A stretch of 28,195 nt of DNA from NCBI RefSeq assembly GCF_943913695.1, contig NZ_CALTZE010000035.1, positions 1 to 28,195 of the forward strand, read 5' to 3'. The position numbers and the translations under genes are program-made. The notes under the pieces are model-generated. The model had not been told where the DNA came from. It saw nothing but the letters and a program-made list of their open reading frames with translations, and did not search any database. Shown in pieces: positions 7,141 to 14,648 of the stretch. How positions within the stretch are numbered: position 1 is the first letter of the stretch; each line of letters starts with the position of its first letter. This DNA comes from an uncultured Marmoricola sp. (GTDB taxonomy: Bacteria; Actinomycetota; Actinomycetes; Propionibacteriales; Nocardioidaceae).

Positions 7141-9147
7141 CTAGCGCTGCGGCCCGGCCTCCTGCATCCGCAGGAACTCCAGGTGGCGCTCGTACTGGTC
7201 GAGCACGTCGTCGATGAGCTGGCCCGGCACGTAGCCCATCACGTCGTAGCCGAGCCCGCCCTGGGCCAGGTGCACCTCGACGCGGCCGTAGCGGTCCTGA
7301 CCGCCCGGCACCCGCCCGCCGTACGCCGGCACGGGCGCCTCGGAGGGCCACATCCGGTAGCGGAAGGGGTGCTCGGCGTCGGGGTCGGCCACCAGCTCGA
7401 CGCAGTCGTCGTCGACGCGGGCCGCAGCGGCGTCGACGCCGCGACGGGTGAGCTCGACGGCCACCTCCTCCAGGGCGGGCAGGGCGACGTCGGAGAGGTA
7501 GGCGCGGGCACGCTCCGGGCTGGGGAACTCCAGCGCGTGCGAGAGTCGCTGCCGCCACGGGCGGGCGCGGTGCGCCGCGACGTCGTGCCGCAGGGCGTCG
7601 GCGCGCCAGGCCTCCACGCGCAGCGCGCGCAGCAGTCCCCACATCACCCCGACGAGCACGAAGGCGAAGGGGAGGCCGACGATGACCGTGGCGTACTGCA
7701 GGGCGTAGATGCCACCGGCGGCGAGGATGGCGAGCGTGAGCGCCCCGGTGGCCACCGCCCAGAAGATCCGCAGCCAGGGGGCGCCGTCGTGCTGCGCCGT
7801 GGGCAGGTGGGAGGACAGGTTGGCCATCACCAGGGCGCCGGAGTCGGCCGAGGTGACGTAGAAGAGCAGCCCGACGAGGATCGTGAGCCCGGCCACGAAG
7901 GTGAAGGCGGGGTACTCCTGCAGCAGCGCCCACAGTCCCTGATCCGGCCCGGTCGAGGAGTCGACGACGCTGGCGAGGTCGGTGTTGCCGCCACGCACCT
8001 CGTCGAGGGCGGCGTTGCCGAAGATCGAGATCCACATCGCGACGTAGCTGAACGGGATCAGCAGGGTGCCGACGACGAACTGGCGGATGGTGCGCCCGCG
8101 CGAGATGCGCGCCAGGAACAGGCCGACGAACGCCGCCCATGCCATCCACCAGGCCCAGAAGAACAGCGTCCACAGGCTCATCCACTCGGTGGCGTCCTCG
8201 TGGGCGAAGGTCTGCAGCGTCATGTCGGGGAAGAGCCGCACGTAGTCGCCGATGTTGAGGACCAGGGCGTTGAGCAGGAAGGAGGTGCGCCCCGAGACCA
8301 GCACGAAGAGCGCGAGGCCGACGGCGAGCAGCACGTTGAGCTGGCTGAGCAGCTTGATGCCGCGGTCGACGCCGGTGACCGCCGACGTGGTCGCGATGAC
8401 CACCGACAGCACGATCAGCGAGGCCTGCACCGCCAGGCCGCTCGGCCACCCGAAGACGATGCTCAGACCGACGTTGAGGCTGACCACGCCGATGCCGAGG
8501 CTGGTGGCCACGCCGAAGATGGTGCCGAGCACGGCGGCGATGTCGATCGCGTGCCCCGCCGGCCCCTCGATGCGCCTGCCGATGATCGGGTAGAGCGCCG
8601 AGCGCACCGCGAGCGGGAGCCCTGCCCGGTAGGCGAAGTAGGCCAGCGCCATCCCCATCACGCAGTACATCCCCCACCCGGAGATGCCGTAGTGGAAGAG
8701 CGTCCACACGGTCGCCTCGCGCGCCGCCTCGACGGTCTCGCCCTCACCGCTCGGCGGTGTCATGAACTGCACGACCGGCTCGTAGACGGCGAAGAACATC
8801 AGGTCGATGCCGATCCCGGCGGCGAAGAGCATCGCCGCCCAGGTGGCGGTGCTGAACTCCGGGCGGGAGTGCTCCGGCCCGAGCCGGACCTCGCCGTACC
8901 TGGAGAACCCGAGGTAGACCACGAAGACCAGCACCGCGGTGGCCAGCGCGATGTAGTACCACCCGAACCACGTGGACACCCAGGTCACCATCTCGCCGAG
9001 CGTCGCCTCGGCGTGCGTGGGGGCGAGCGCGCACCACAGCGTCACGGCGATGGTGATCGCCGCGCTGGTGAAAAAGACCGGCCGCTTGGTGCGCGGCCGC
9101 TCCGGGCTCGGGGGTGCGGTCCGGAGGGCGGCGTCGGTCTCGGCCAT
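7141..9147 (-). CDS. betT: BCCT-family choline/betaine transporter
   Basis: A 668-residue secondary transporter of the betaine/choline/carnitine (BCCT) family. About twelve transmembrane helices occupy residues 20-520. The family signature is clear: FFWAWWMAWAAFVGLFLARI then SRGRTIRQF. The first half has AAGIGIDLMFFAVYEPVVQF, which resembles BetT-type proton-coupled choline carriers more than the sodium-coupled BetP, whose motif reads GIGLMF. The hydrophilic C-terminal tail of about 140 residues is long, as in Escherichia coli BetT, where the tail is linked to osmotic regulation. The ATG at 9147 follows GGTGAGGC closely. Only 23 bases separate it from etfA, so it is probably the last gene of the dimethylglycine-dehydrogenase/ETF operon. 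Choline as substrate is inferred from family and from betA/betB nearby; betaine or dimethylglycine are alternatives. Confidence 0.88.
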   Translation of the reverse strand: MAETDAALRTAPPSPERPRTKRPVFFTSAAITIAVTLWCALAPTHAEATLGEMVTWVSTWFGWYYIALATAVLVFVVYLGFSRYGEVRLGPEHSRPEFSTATWAAMLFAAGIGIDLMFFAVYEPVVQFMTPPSGEGETVEAAREATVWTLFHYGISGWGMYCVMGMALAYFAYRAGLPLAVRSALYPIIGRRIEGPAGHAIDIAAVLGTIFGVATSLGIGVVSLNVGLSIVFGWPSGLAVQASLIVLSVVIATTSAVTGVDRGIKLLSQLNVLLAVGLALFVLVSGRTSFLLNALVLNIGDYVRLFPDMTLQTFAHEDATEWMSLWTLFFWAWWMAWAAFVGLFLARISRGRTIRQFVVGTLLIPFSYVAMWISIFGNAALDEVRGGNTDLASVVDSSTGPDQGLWALLQEYPAFTFVAGLTILVGLLFYVTSADSGALVMANLSSHLPTAQHDGAPWLRIFWAVATGALTLAILAAGGIYALQYATVIVGLPFAFVLVGVMWGLLRALRVEAWRADALRHDVAAHRARPWRQRLSHALEFPSPERARAYLSDVALPALEEVAVELTRRGVDAAAARVDDDCVELVADPDAEHPFRYRMWPSEAPVPAYGGRVPGGQDRYGRVEVHLAQGGLGYDVMGYVPGQLIDDVLDQYERHLEFLRMQEAGPQR

Positions 9148-9170
9148 GCCTCACCGTAGTGGGTGGGCAC

Positions 9171-10148
9171 TCACCCGCGGCGGGACCTGATCTCCTCCAC
9201 GATGGCGGGGACGACCTCGTGCATGTCGCCGACCACGGAGTAGTGGGCCTTGGTCATCATCGGCGCGTCGGCGTCGGTGTTGATCGCGACGATCGTCTTG
9301 GAGGAGGCACAGCCGGCCCAGTGCTGGATGGCGCCGGAGATGCCGCACGGCACGTAGAGCTCGGGGGCGATGCGGCTGCCGGTCTGCCCGACCTGCTCGT
9401 GGTGCGGGCGCCAGCCCAGCGAGGTGACCACGCGGGAGACGCCGAGCTGGCCGCCGAGGAGCTCGGCGAGCTCGAGCACGTCGGCGAAGCCGTCGGGGCC
9501 GCCCGCGCCACGACCGGCGCCGACCACGATCCGCGCCGACTTCAGCGAGCCCGCCGCCTTGGTGTCGACCGGCTCGACCGAGACGGCGCGGACCGCGAGG
9601 TCCTCGGGGGTCAGCTCCAGATCCAGCGGGACGACCTCGCCGGCGCCGGCGGTCTCGGCCGGGGCCGCCTCCACGGCGTGGCCCGCGACGGTGAAGACCG
9701 CGGGCCGCTTGGAGAGCACCATCTCCTCCATCGCCGCGCCGCCGACGACCTGGCGGGTCACGGTGAAGGGGGAGAGCGAGGAGAAGGAGACGACGTTGGC
9801 GGCCATCGCGGCGTCGATGCGGGTGGCCACCCGGGCCATCACCTCGTTGCCGCGGTTGGTGCCACCGGCCAGCAGCACGACGGCCCGCTGTCGGGTGCGG
9901 GCCTCGAGCAGGGCGCTGGCCACGGCCGCGCCGGAGAAGGTCACGAGCTCCGTGGCGTCGGCGTGCAGCACGGTGCGGACGCCGTGCTCGGCCAGCTCCT
10001 TGGGCACCCCGTCGCCCATCGGGCCGACCACGAGCGCGTCGACGGGGATGCCGCCGCCGGCCGCGGCCAGCGAGCGGGCGAAGGTGACGGCCTCGAGCGA
10101 GACCTCGCTCGCCTGGCCGCCGGACGTCTCGACGTAGACGACGATCAT
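9171..10148 (-). CDS. etfA: Electron transfer flavoprotein, alpha subunit
   Basis: The 325-residue product is the FAD-binding alpha (FixB-type) subunit of a heterodimeric ETF. The C-terminal FAD signature is intact: LYVPCGISGAIQHWAGC followed by KTIVAINTDADAPM; VVGAGRGAGG marks the start of the FAD domain. The N-terminal half is the usual alpha/beta domain (MIVVYVET). Its ATG overlaps the stop of etfB by four bases (ATGA). In this operon the likely electron donor is the FAD enzyme encoded at 10917-13439, with electrons passing on to an ETF:quinone oxidoreductase that is not in the window. The pairing with this donor is inferred from position. Confidence 0.92.
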   Translation of the reverse strand: MIVVYVETSGGQASEVSLEAVTFARSLAAAGGGIPVDALVVGPMGDGVPKELAEHGVRTVLHADATELVTFSGAAVASALLEARTRQRAVVLLAGGTNRGNEVMARVATRIDAAMAANVVSFSSLSPFTVTRQVVGGAAMEEMVLSKRPAVFTVAGHAVEAAPAETAGAGEVVPLDLELTPEDLAVRAVSVEPVDTKAAGSLKSARIVVGAGRGAGGPDGFADVLELAELLGGQLGVSRVVTSLGWRPHHEQVGQTGSRIAPELYVPCGISGAIQHWAGCASSKTIVAINTDADAPMMTKAHYSVVGDMHEVVPAIVEEIRSRRG

Positions 10149-10915
10149 CGGCCGACTCCCAGCTGCTCGAAGAGGTCGACGACCGCGCCGGCCGCCTCGG
10201 GACCCTCGCCCAGCACGGTGGCGCTGGAGGACGCCACCTCGGGGAGGGTGAGCCGCAGTCGGCCGCTTCCGGTCGCGGCGCCGCTGAGCGCGCGCATCTC
10301 GACGGCGACCTTCTTGGCCTTCATGCGACCGGTGATGGTCGGGTAGCGCGGCTCCACACCGCCCTCGAGGATCGTGACGACCGCGGGGGTGGGGACCTCG
10401 AAGGTCTCGCGGCCGTCGGGCCCGTCACCCTCGAGCCGGACCTGCTCGCCCAGCACCTCGACGGTCTTGATGCCCGTCACCACGGGCCGCTCGAGCTCGT
10501 GCGCCAGCCTGATGCCGACCTGGAAGTCACCGGAGTCGGCGGCGTCGTTGCCCAGCAGCACCAGGTCGTACGCCGCCTCGCCGGCGGCCTCGTGGTCGCG
10601 CACGACCGCGGCGATCTCGCGGGCGACGTCGGCCGGGCCCAGCGTGACCGGGTCGGCCTCGACCAGGGTGGCGGCCGCGCAGCCGACGCCGAGCGCCGTA
10701 CGCAGCTGCTCGACCGACTCCGCGTCACCGACCGTGAGCACGGTGGCCGTGCCGTCGGTGGCGCCGGCCAGCTGCACGGCGGTCTCCACCGCGCACAGGT
10801 CGTGGTTGGACAGCGTGTAGCCGACGAAGCGGGCGTCGGCGGCCTGCGCGTCCTCGCGCAGCAGCACCTCGCCGGAGAAGTCCGGCACCCGCTTGACGCA
10901 GACGAGGGCCCTCAC
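10145..10915 (-). CDS. etfB: Electron transfer flavoprotein, beta subunit
   Basis: The 256-residue product matches the ETF beta (FixA-type) subunit, which binds AMP and clamps the alpha subunit. Typical segments are MRALVCVKRVPD at the start, LSNHDLCAVETAVQL, the nucleotide-region run YDLVLLGNDAADSGDFQVG, and TPAVVTILEGGVEPRYPTITGRMKAKK, the last equivalent to the conserved P-x-x-x-S-x-x-G-x-x-x-A-K-K region. It starts with GTG at 10915, one base after the TGA of the FAD enzyme, so coupling to that gene is tight. Order is donor enzyme, beta, alpha. Confidence 0.92.
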   Translation of the reverse strand: MRALVCVKRVPDFSGEVLLREDAQAADARFVGYTLSNHDLCAVETAVQLAGATDGTATVLTVGDAESVEQLRTALGVGCAAATLVEADPVTLGPADVAREIAAVVRDHEAAGEAAYDLVLLGNDAADSGDFQVGIRLAHELERPVVTGIKTVEVLGEQVRLEGDGPDGRETFEVPTPAVVTILEGGVEPRYPTITGRMKAKKVAVEMRALSGAATGSGRLRLTLPEVASSSATVLGEGPEAAGAVVDLFEQLGVGR

Positions 10916-10916
10916 C

Positions 10917-13439
10917 TCAGCGCATCCTCTCGTTGGCCGGGTCGAGCAGCGGCGTGGAGTCGACCGAGCCGACGGTGACGGGGTAGAGCTCCTCCATGTA
11001 GGACACGGCGAGCTCGTTGCCGACCACCGCCTGGTCGGGCGGCAGGAAGGCCATCAGCACGTGCTTGCCCAGCGAGGGCGCGGACCCGGCGCTGGTGATG
11101 TAGGGGTGGTGGCCGTGGCCGTCGGTGAGCAGCTCGCCCGCACGCGTGAGGATCGGCTCGCCGCCGAGCATGTAGCGCTTCACGCCGCTCGCGCTGGTGT
11201 GGTCGTCGACCGTCAGCGTGCACAGCACGTTGAGGGGCTCGGTCTCCCGCTGCGCGAGGTAGGCCTCCTTGCCGACGAAGTCGGCGGCCTTGACCTTGGG
11301 CCGCTGCATCGCGACCTCGACGATCGTGCGCTCGGCGTCGAGCTCGGCACCGAACGCGCGGTAGCCCTTCTCGATGCGGCCGGTGGTGCCGTAGACGCCG
11401 ATGCCCACGGGGACGGCGCCGTGGTCCTTGCCGGCGGCGAGCAGGGTGTCCCACAGCGCCGCGGCGGCCTCGAAGGGCACGTAGAGCTCCCAGCCCAGGT
11501 CGCCGACGTAGGAGATGCGGCTCGCCAGCACGGGGGAGTCGACGCCCTTGACCGAGATCTCGCGGCAGCTGAGCATCCCGAAGCCCTCGTGGCTGACGTC
11601 GTCGCCGGTCAGCGAGGAGAGGATGTCGCGCGCCCGCGGCCCCCACAGGCCGATCGTGGAGAGCTGCTCGGTGAGGTCGGAGAGGGTCGCACCCTCGGCG
11701 AGGTGGTCGGTGAACCACTTGCGGTCGGCCATGCCGTGGGCGCCGCCGGTGACCACGCGGAAGTGGTCGTCGCCCAGGCGCATCACGGTGAGGTCGGAGA
11801 TGAAGCCGCCGGCCGTGTCGAGCACCGGGGTGTAGATCACCTTCCCGACGGCCACGTCGCACTGCGCGACGCAGGTCTGCTGCACCGAGGCCAGCGCCCC
11901 GGGACCGGTGATGTCGAAGATGCAGAAGGCCGTGAGGTCGATGACCCCGGCGGCCTCGCGCATCGCGAGGTGCTCGGCGTTGATGATGGGGCTCCACCAG
12001 CGCGAGTCCCACTCGGCCTCGCGCGGCATCACGGCGTCGCCGTACTTCTCCACGAGCGGCGCGTTGGACTCATACCACCACGGCCGCTCCCAGCCGACGG
12101 TCTCGTAGAAGACGGCGCCCGCCGCCTCCTGCGCTTCCTTCATGGGCGACCAGCGGATGCCGCGGTCGGAGGCGTACTGCTCGGCGGGGTGGACGATGCC
12201 GTAGGTCTTGATGAAGGCCTCGGAGGTGCGCGCGCGGGTGTGCTCACGCGTGGTCTCGTGGGCGTGGAAGCGCGCGATGTTGCTGTGGCTGATGTCGATC
12301 TCGCTGTGACCGTGGGTCATCAGCTCCGCGACCGCGCGACCGGTGCCGGGGCCCTCCTTGATCCACACGGCCGCCGAGACCCACAGGCCGCGCACCTCGG
12401 ACTCGCCCAGGATCGGGTTGCCGTCGGCCGTCAGCGAGAGCAGGCCGTTGATGGCGTAGCGGATCTCCGCGCCCTCGGCGCCCAGCAGCTCGGGCATCAG
12501 CTCCAGGGCCTGCTCGAGCTGCGGGTCGAAGTCGTCCTCGGTGAAGGGCATCTCGGTCGGCGAGAGCCGGGCCTGCTCGATCGAGGGGATGTCCTCGGGC
12601 TCGTGGATGATCGCGCGGTGGGCGTAGGAGCCCACCTCCATGTCGGCGCCGTGCTGGCGCTCGTAGCACAGCGTGTCCATGTCGCGGACGATCGGGAAGC
12701 TGATCTCGCCCTCGCGCTCGGCCAGCTGCGGGCACGGGCCGACCGAGATCATCTGGTGGACCATCGGGTTGAGCGCGATGCGCACGCCGGCCATGTCGCC
12801 CAGCTTGGGGCTCCACACGCCCGCGGCGATCACGACGTACGACGCCTCGATGGTGCCCTGGTCGGTCACCACCGCCGTGATGCGCCGGTCGGCGCCCTCG
12901 CCCTCGACGACCAGGTCGGTGACCTCGACGCCGGGGACGACGGTGAGCTCACCGGTCTCCAGCGCGCGCTCGCGCATGATCGTGCCGGCGCGGAGGCTGT
13001 CGACGACCCCGACGCTGGGGCACCAGAAGGCGCCGATGATCTGCTCGGCGTCGAGGAAGGGCACCTTCTCCTGCACGAACTCCGGGCTCACCAGCTCGGC
13101 CTCGATGCCCCAGGCCTTGGCGCTGCTCATGCGGCGCCGCAGCTCCTCCATGCGCTCCTCGGAGCGAGCGACCTCGAAGCCCCCGGACTGGGTGAAGACG
13201 CCCATCTCCTGGTACTGCGCGACCGAGTCCATGGTGATGTGGGCGTTCTCGCGGGAGTGGTCGACCGGGAAGATGAAGTTGGACGCGTGACCGGTCGAGC
13301 CGCCCGGGTTGGGCAGCGCTCCCTTGTCGAGCTGGACGACGTCCGTCCAGCCCAGCCGCGTGAGGTGGTGGACGAGGCTGTTGCCGACGATGCCGGCACC
13401 GATGACGACGACGTTCGCAGACGAGGGGACAGTGGCCAC
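10917..13439 (-). CDS. FAD/folate-dependent dimethylglycine dehydrogenase-like enzyme (DAO + GcvT domains)
   Basis: The 840-residue product has the size and two-domain plan of dimethylglycine dehydrogenase/oxidase. The N-terminal half is a D-amino-acid-oxidase-type FAD domain with GAGIVG (14-19), an acidic residue after the second strand (Asp38) and a GGSTGHASNF stretch whose His51 is a candidate for covalent FAD attachment, as in family members. The C-terminal half is a GcvT-like tetrahydrofolate domain (GLWGPRARDILSSL, SYVGDLGWELYVPFE, TTGRIEKGYRAFG, DFVGKEAYLAQ). Expected reaction: N,N-dimethylglycine to sarcosine, giving 5,10-methylene-tetrahydrofolate. The etfB and etfA genes follow directly, which favours a dehydrogenase passing electrons to ETF over an oxygen-using oxidase. 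Start GTG 13439 has GGAG six bases upstream. Sarcosine or another N-methyl amine is a possible alternative substrate. Confidence 0.85.
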   Translation of the reverse strand: MATVPSSANVVVIGAGIVGNSLVHHLTRLGWTDVVQLDKGALPNPGGSTGHASNFIFPVDHSRENAHITMDSVAQYQEMGVFTQSGGFEVARSEERMEELRRRMSSAKAWGIEAELVSPEFVQEKVPFLDAEQIIGAFWCPSVGVVDSLRAGTIMRERALETGELTVVPGVEVTDLVVEGEGADRRITAVVTDQGTIEASYVVIAAGVWSPKLGDMAGVRIALNPMVHQMISVGPCPQLAEREGEISFPIVRDMDTLCYERQHGADMEVGSYAHRAIIHEPEDIPSIEQARLSPTEMPFTEDDFDPQLEQALELMPELLGAEGAEIRYAINGLLSLTADGNPILGESEVRGLWVSAAVWIKEGPGTGRAVAELMTHGHSEIDISHSNIARFHAHETTREHTRARTSEAFIKTYGIVHPAEQYASDRGIRWSPMKEAQEAAGAVFYETVGWERPWWYESNAPLVEKYGDAVMPREAEWDSRWWSPIINAEHLAMREAAGVIDLTAFCIFDITGPGALASVQQTCVAQCDVAVGKVIYTPVLDTAGGFISDLTVMRLGDDHFRVVTGGAHGMADRKWFTDHLAEGATLSDLTEQLSTIGLWGPRARDILSSLTGDDVSHEGFGMLSCREISVKGVDSPVLASRISYVGDLGWELYVPFEAAAALWDTLLAAGKDHGAVPVGIGVYGTTGRIEKGYRAFGAELDAERTIVEVAMQRPKVKAADFVGKEAYLAQRETEPLNVLCTLTVDDHTSASGVKRYMLGGEPILTRAGELLTDGHGHHPYITSAGSAPSLGKHVLMAFLPPDQAVVGNELAVSYMEELYPVTVGSVDSTPLLDPANERMR

Positions 13440-13464
13440 GGACGCTCCTGAGTTGTGAACTGAT

Positions 13465-13481
13465 GTTGCATATCACGCAAC
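13465..13481. promoter_or_regulatory. Palindromic operator upstream of the dimethylglycine dehydrogenase/ETF operon
   Basis: GTTGCATATCACGCAAC has perfect 5-base arms around a 7-base centre. It lies between the likely promoter and the ribosome binding site, 26 bases upstream of the GTG at 13439. On the minus strand it reads GTTGCGTGATATGCAAC, matching the betB site (20989-21005) at 15 of 17 positions. A second shared box, GCGAAAC (13494-13500), lies 12 bases further upstream. The IclR protein encoded at 21114-21899 is the natural candidate ligand; this is an inference. Confidence 0.7.
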
Positions 13482-13508
13482 GCAGTGCGCGATGCGAAAC
13501 GTGATCCC

Positions 13509-13538
13509 ATCCTCGCCCCGTCCCTCCGGGGGTGTCAA
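13509..13538 (-). promoter_or_regulatory. Candidate sigma-70-type promoter of the dimethylglycine dehydrogenase/ETF operon
   Basis: On the minus strand a perfect -35 TTGACA (13533-13538) is followed after 18 bases by GAGGAT (13509-13514), close to the actinobacterial TAGGAT. Transcription would start near 13502, just before the GCGAAAC box and the palindrome, a layout that suits repression. Confidence 0.45.
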
Positions 13539-13542
13539 TACG

Positions 13543-13582
13543 TCGAGCGCCCCGCGGACCAGGTGTTCCACGGGGCGCTCGA
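13543..13582 (-). terminator. Strong hairpin after the glycine betaine importer operon
   Basis: TCGAGCGCCCCG (13543-13554) and CGGGGCGCTCGA (13571-13582) form a perfect 12-bp, GC-rich stem with a 16-base loop, 11 bases past the stop of the binding-protein gene. No T-run follows, as is common in actinobacteria. It separates the two operons. Confidence 0.7.
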
Positions 13583-13593
13583 GGGGTTGAGGG

Positions 13594-14580
13594 TCAGGAG
13601 GTCCAGGCCTCGACCTTGTCGGGGTTCTCCTCGATCCACTTCTCGGCCGCGTCCTTGGGGTCCATGCCCTCGCCGGCGATGTACTCCGCGACCTGGTTCT
13701 GGTCCTCGTTGGTCCACTCGAAGTTCTTCACGAGGTCTACCGCCGGGCCGCCCTCCTCGACCCACGAGGTCGAGGCGATCTTCTTCAGCTCGGTCTCGGG
13801 GTAGTCGCAGGCGACCTTGGCCGGGTCGTCCTGGCAGCCGTCCTCGTAGGGCGGCAGCGCGACCTTCTCCAGCGGCACCTCGGCGAAGAGCCACTGCGGC
13901 TCGTAGAAGTAGCCGATCAGCCACTCCTTGTTCTCCTCCGCCTTGCGGAAGGCCTCGATGCTGGCGGCCTCGGAGCCGGAGAAGACGACCTTGAAGTCGA
14001 GGTCGAGGTTGCTGATGATCGCCTCGTCGAACTGCACGTAGGAGGGGTCGGCTCCCAGGAACTGGCCCTGCCCGCCCGACTCCGAGGTGGCGAACTCCTC
14101 GGCGTACTTGTTGAGGTTCTCGTAGTCGAGGATGTCGGGGTGCTCCTCGGCGAGCCACGGCGGCACGTACCAGCCGATGATGCCGACGTTGCCGTTGGGA
14201 CCGAGGTCCATGCCGGAGCCGTCACCCTCCTCCTCGAAGAACTTCTTCTCCAGGTCGGGGTGGCCCCAGTCCTCGATCACGACGTCGACCTCGCCGGTGC
14301 CGAAGCCCTGCCAGGAGACGTCCTCCTTGAGCTCCTTGTAGTTGACCGTGCAGCCGGCCTGCTCGGCGGCCGTGCCCACGACGTAGGCGCTGGCCTCGTA
14401 GCCGACCCACGGGTTGATCGCCATGTTCATCTCGCCGCAGTCGCCGGCCTCGGCGGCGTTCTCCTCGTTCTCCTGCGTCTGGGCGTCGATCGATCCGCCG
14501 CTGCCGCACGCGGAGAGGGCCAGGGTCGCGCACGCCACCGCAGCGGCGAGCCTCCCGGCCCGGTTCAGGCTCGTCCTCAT
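13594..14580 (-). CDS. Glycine betaine ABC transporter substrate-binding lipoprotein (OpuAC/ProX-like)
   Basis: The ATG at 14580 has GGAGGA six bases upstream and gives 328 residues. The N-terminus is a lipoprotein signal with lipobox LSAC (Cys25), so the protein is anchored outside the membrane. The mature part starts with the run MNMAINPWVGYEASAY, the hallmark of glycine betaine-binding proteins, and has aromatic-rich segments (VSWQGFGTGEVDVVIEDWGHP, GWYVPPWLAEE, GYFYEPQWLF) able to form the Trp/Tyr cage for a quaternary ammonium group. It is the last gene of the betB operon, 68 bases after the permease with a hairpin between. Choline, proline betaine or carnitine are possible alternative ligands. 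Confidence 0.9.
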   Translation of the reverse strand: MRTSLNRAGRLAAAVACATLALSACGSGGSIDAQTQENEENAAEAGDCGEMNMAINPWVGYEASAYVVGTAAEQAGCTVNYKELKEDVSWQGFGTGEVDVVIEDWGHPDLEKKFFEEEGDGSGMDLGPNGNVGIIGWYVPPWLAEEHPDILDYENLNKYAEEFATSESGGQGQFLGADPSYVQFDEAIISNLDLDFKVVFSGSEAASIEAFRKAEENKEWLIGYFYEPQWLFAEVPLEKVALPPYEDGCQDDPAKVACDYPETELKKIASTSWVEEGGPAVDLVKNFEWTNEDQNQVAEYIAGEGMDPKDAAEKWIEENPDKVEAWTS

Positions 14581-14614
14581 CAGTTGTCCTCCAGGGTTGG
14601 GTGGGTGGTGCTGT

Positions 14615-14631
14615 GCGGCGTACGGCGCCGC
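14615..14631 (-). promoter_or_regulatory. Intercistronic hairpin between permease and binding-protein genes
   Basis: GCGGCG-TACGG-CGCCGC is a perfect 6-bp stem with a 5-base loop in the only sizeable gap (68 bases) of this operon. Such hairpins can protect or partly terminate transcripts and so raise or change the ratio of binding protein to permease. No T-run is present, so full termination is unlikely. Confidence 0.4.
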
Positions 14632-14648
14632 GCCGGGTCGGTGTGGCC

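Noticed and set aside
9148..9170. A possible terminator or separate promoter between etfA and betT (a short GGGTG/CACCC dyad overlaps the junction).
   Set aside because: Only 23 bases and a 5-bp stem without a T-run. A common transcript is the simpler reading.
10893..13451. An 852-codon plus-strand frame opposite the dimethylglycine dehydrogenase-like gene.
   Set aside because: No recognisable domain, with a composition typical of antisense GC-rich frames; the minus-strand protein is a clear FAD/GcvT enzyme.
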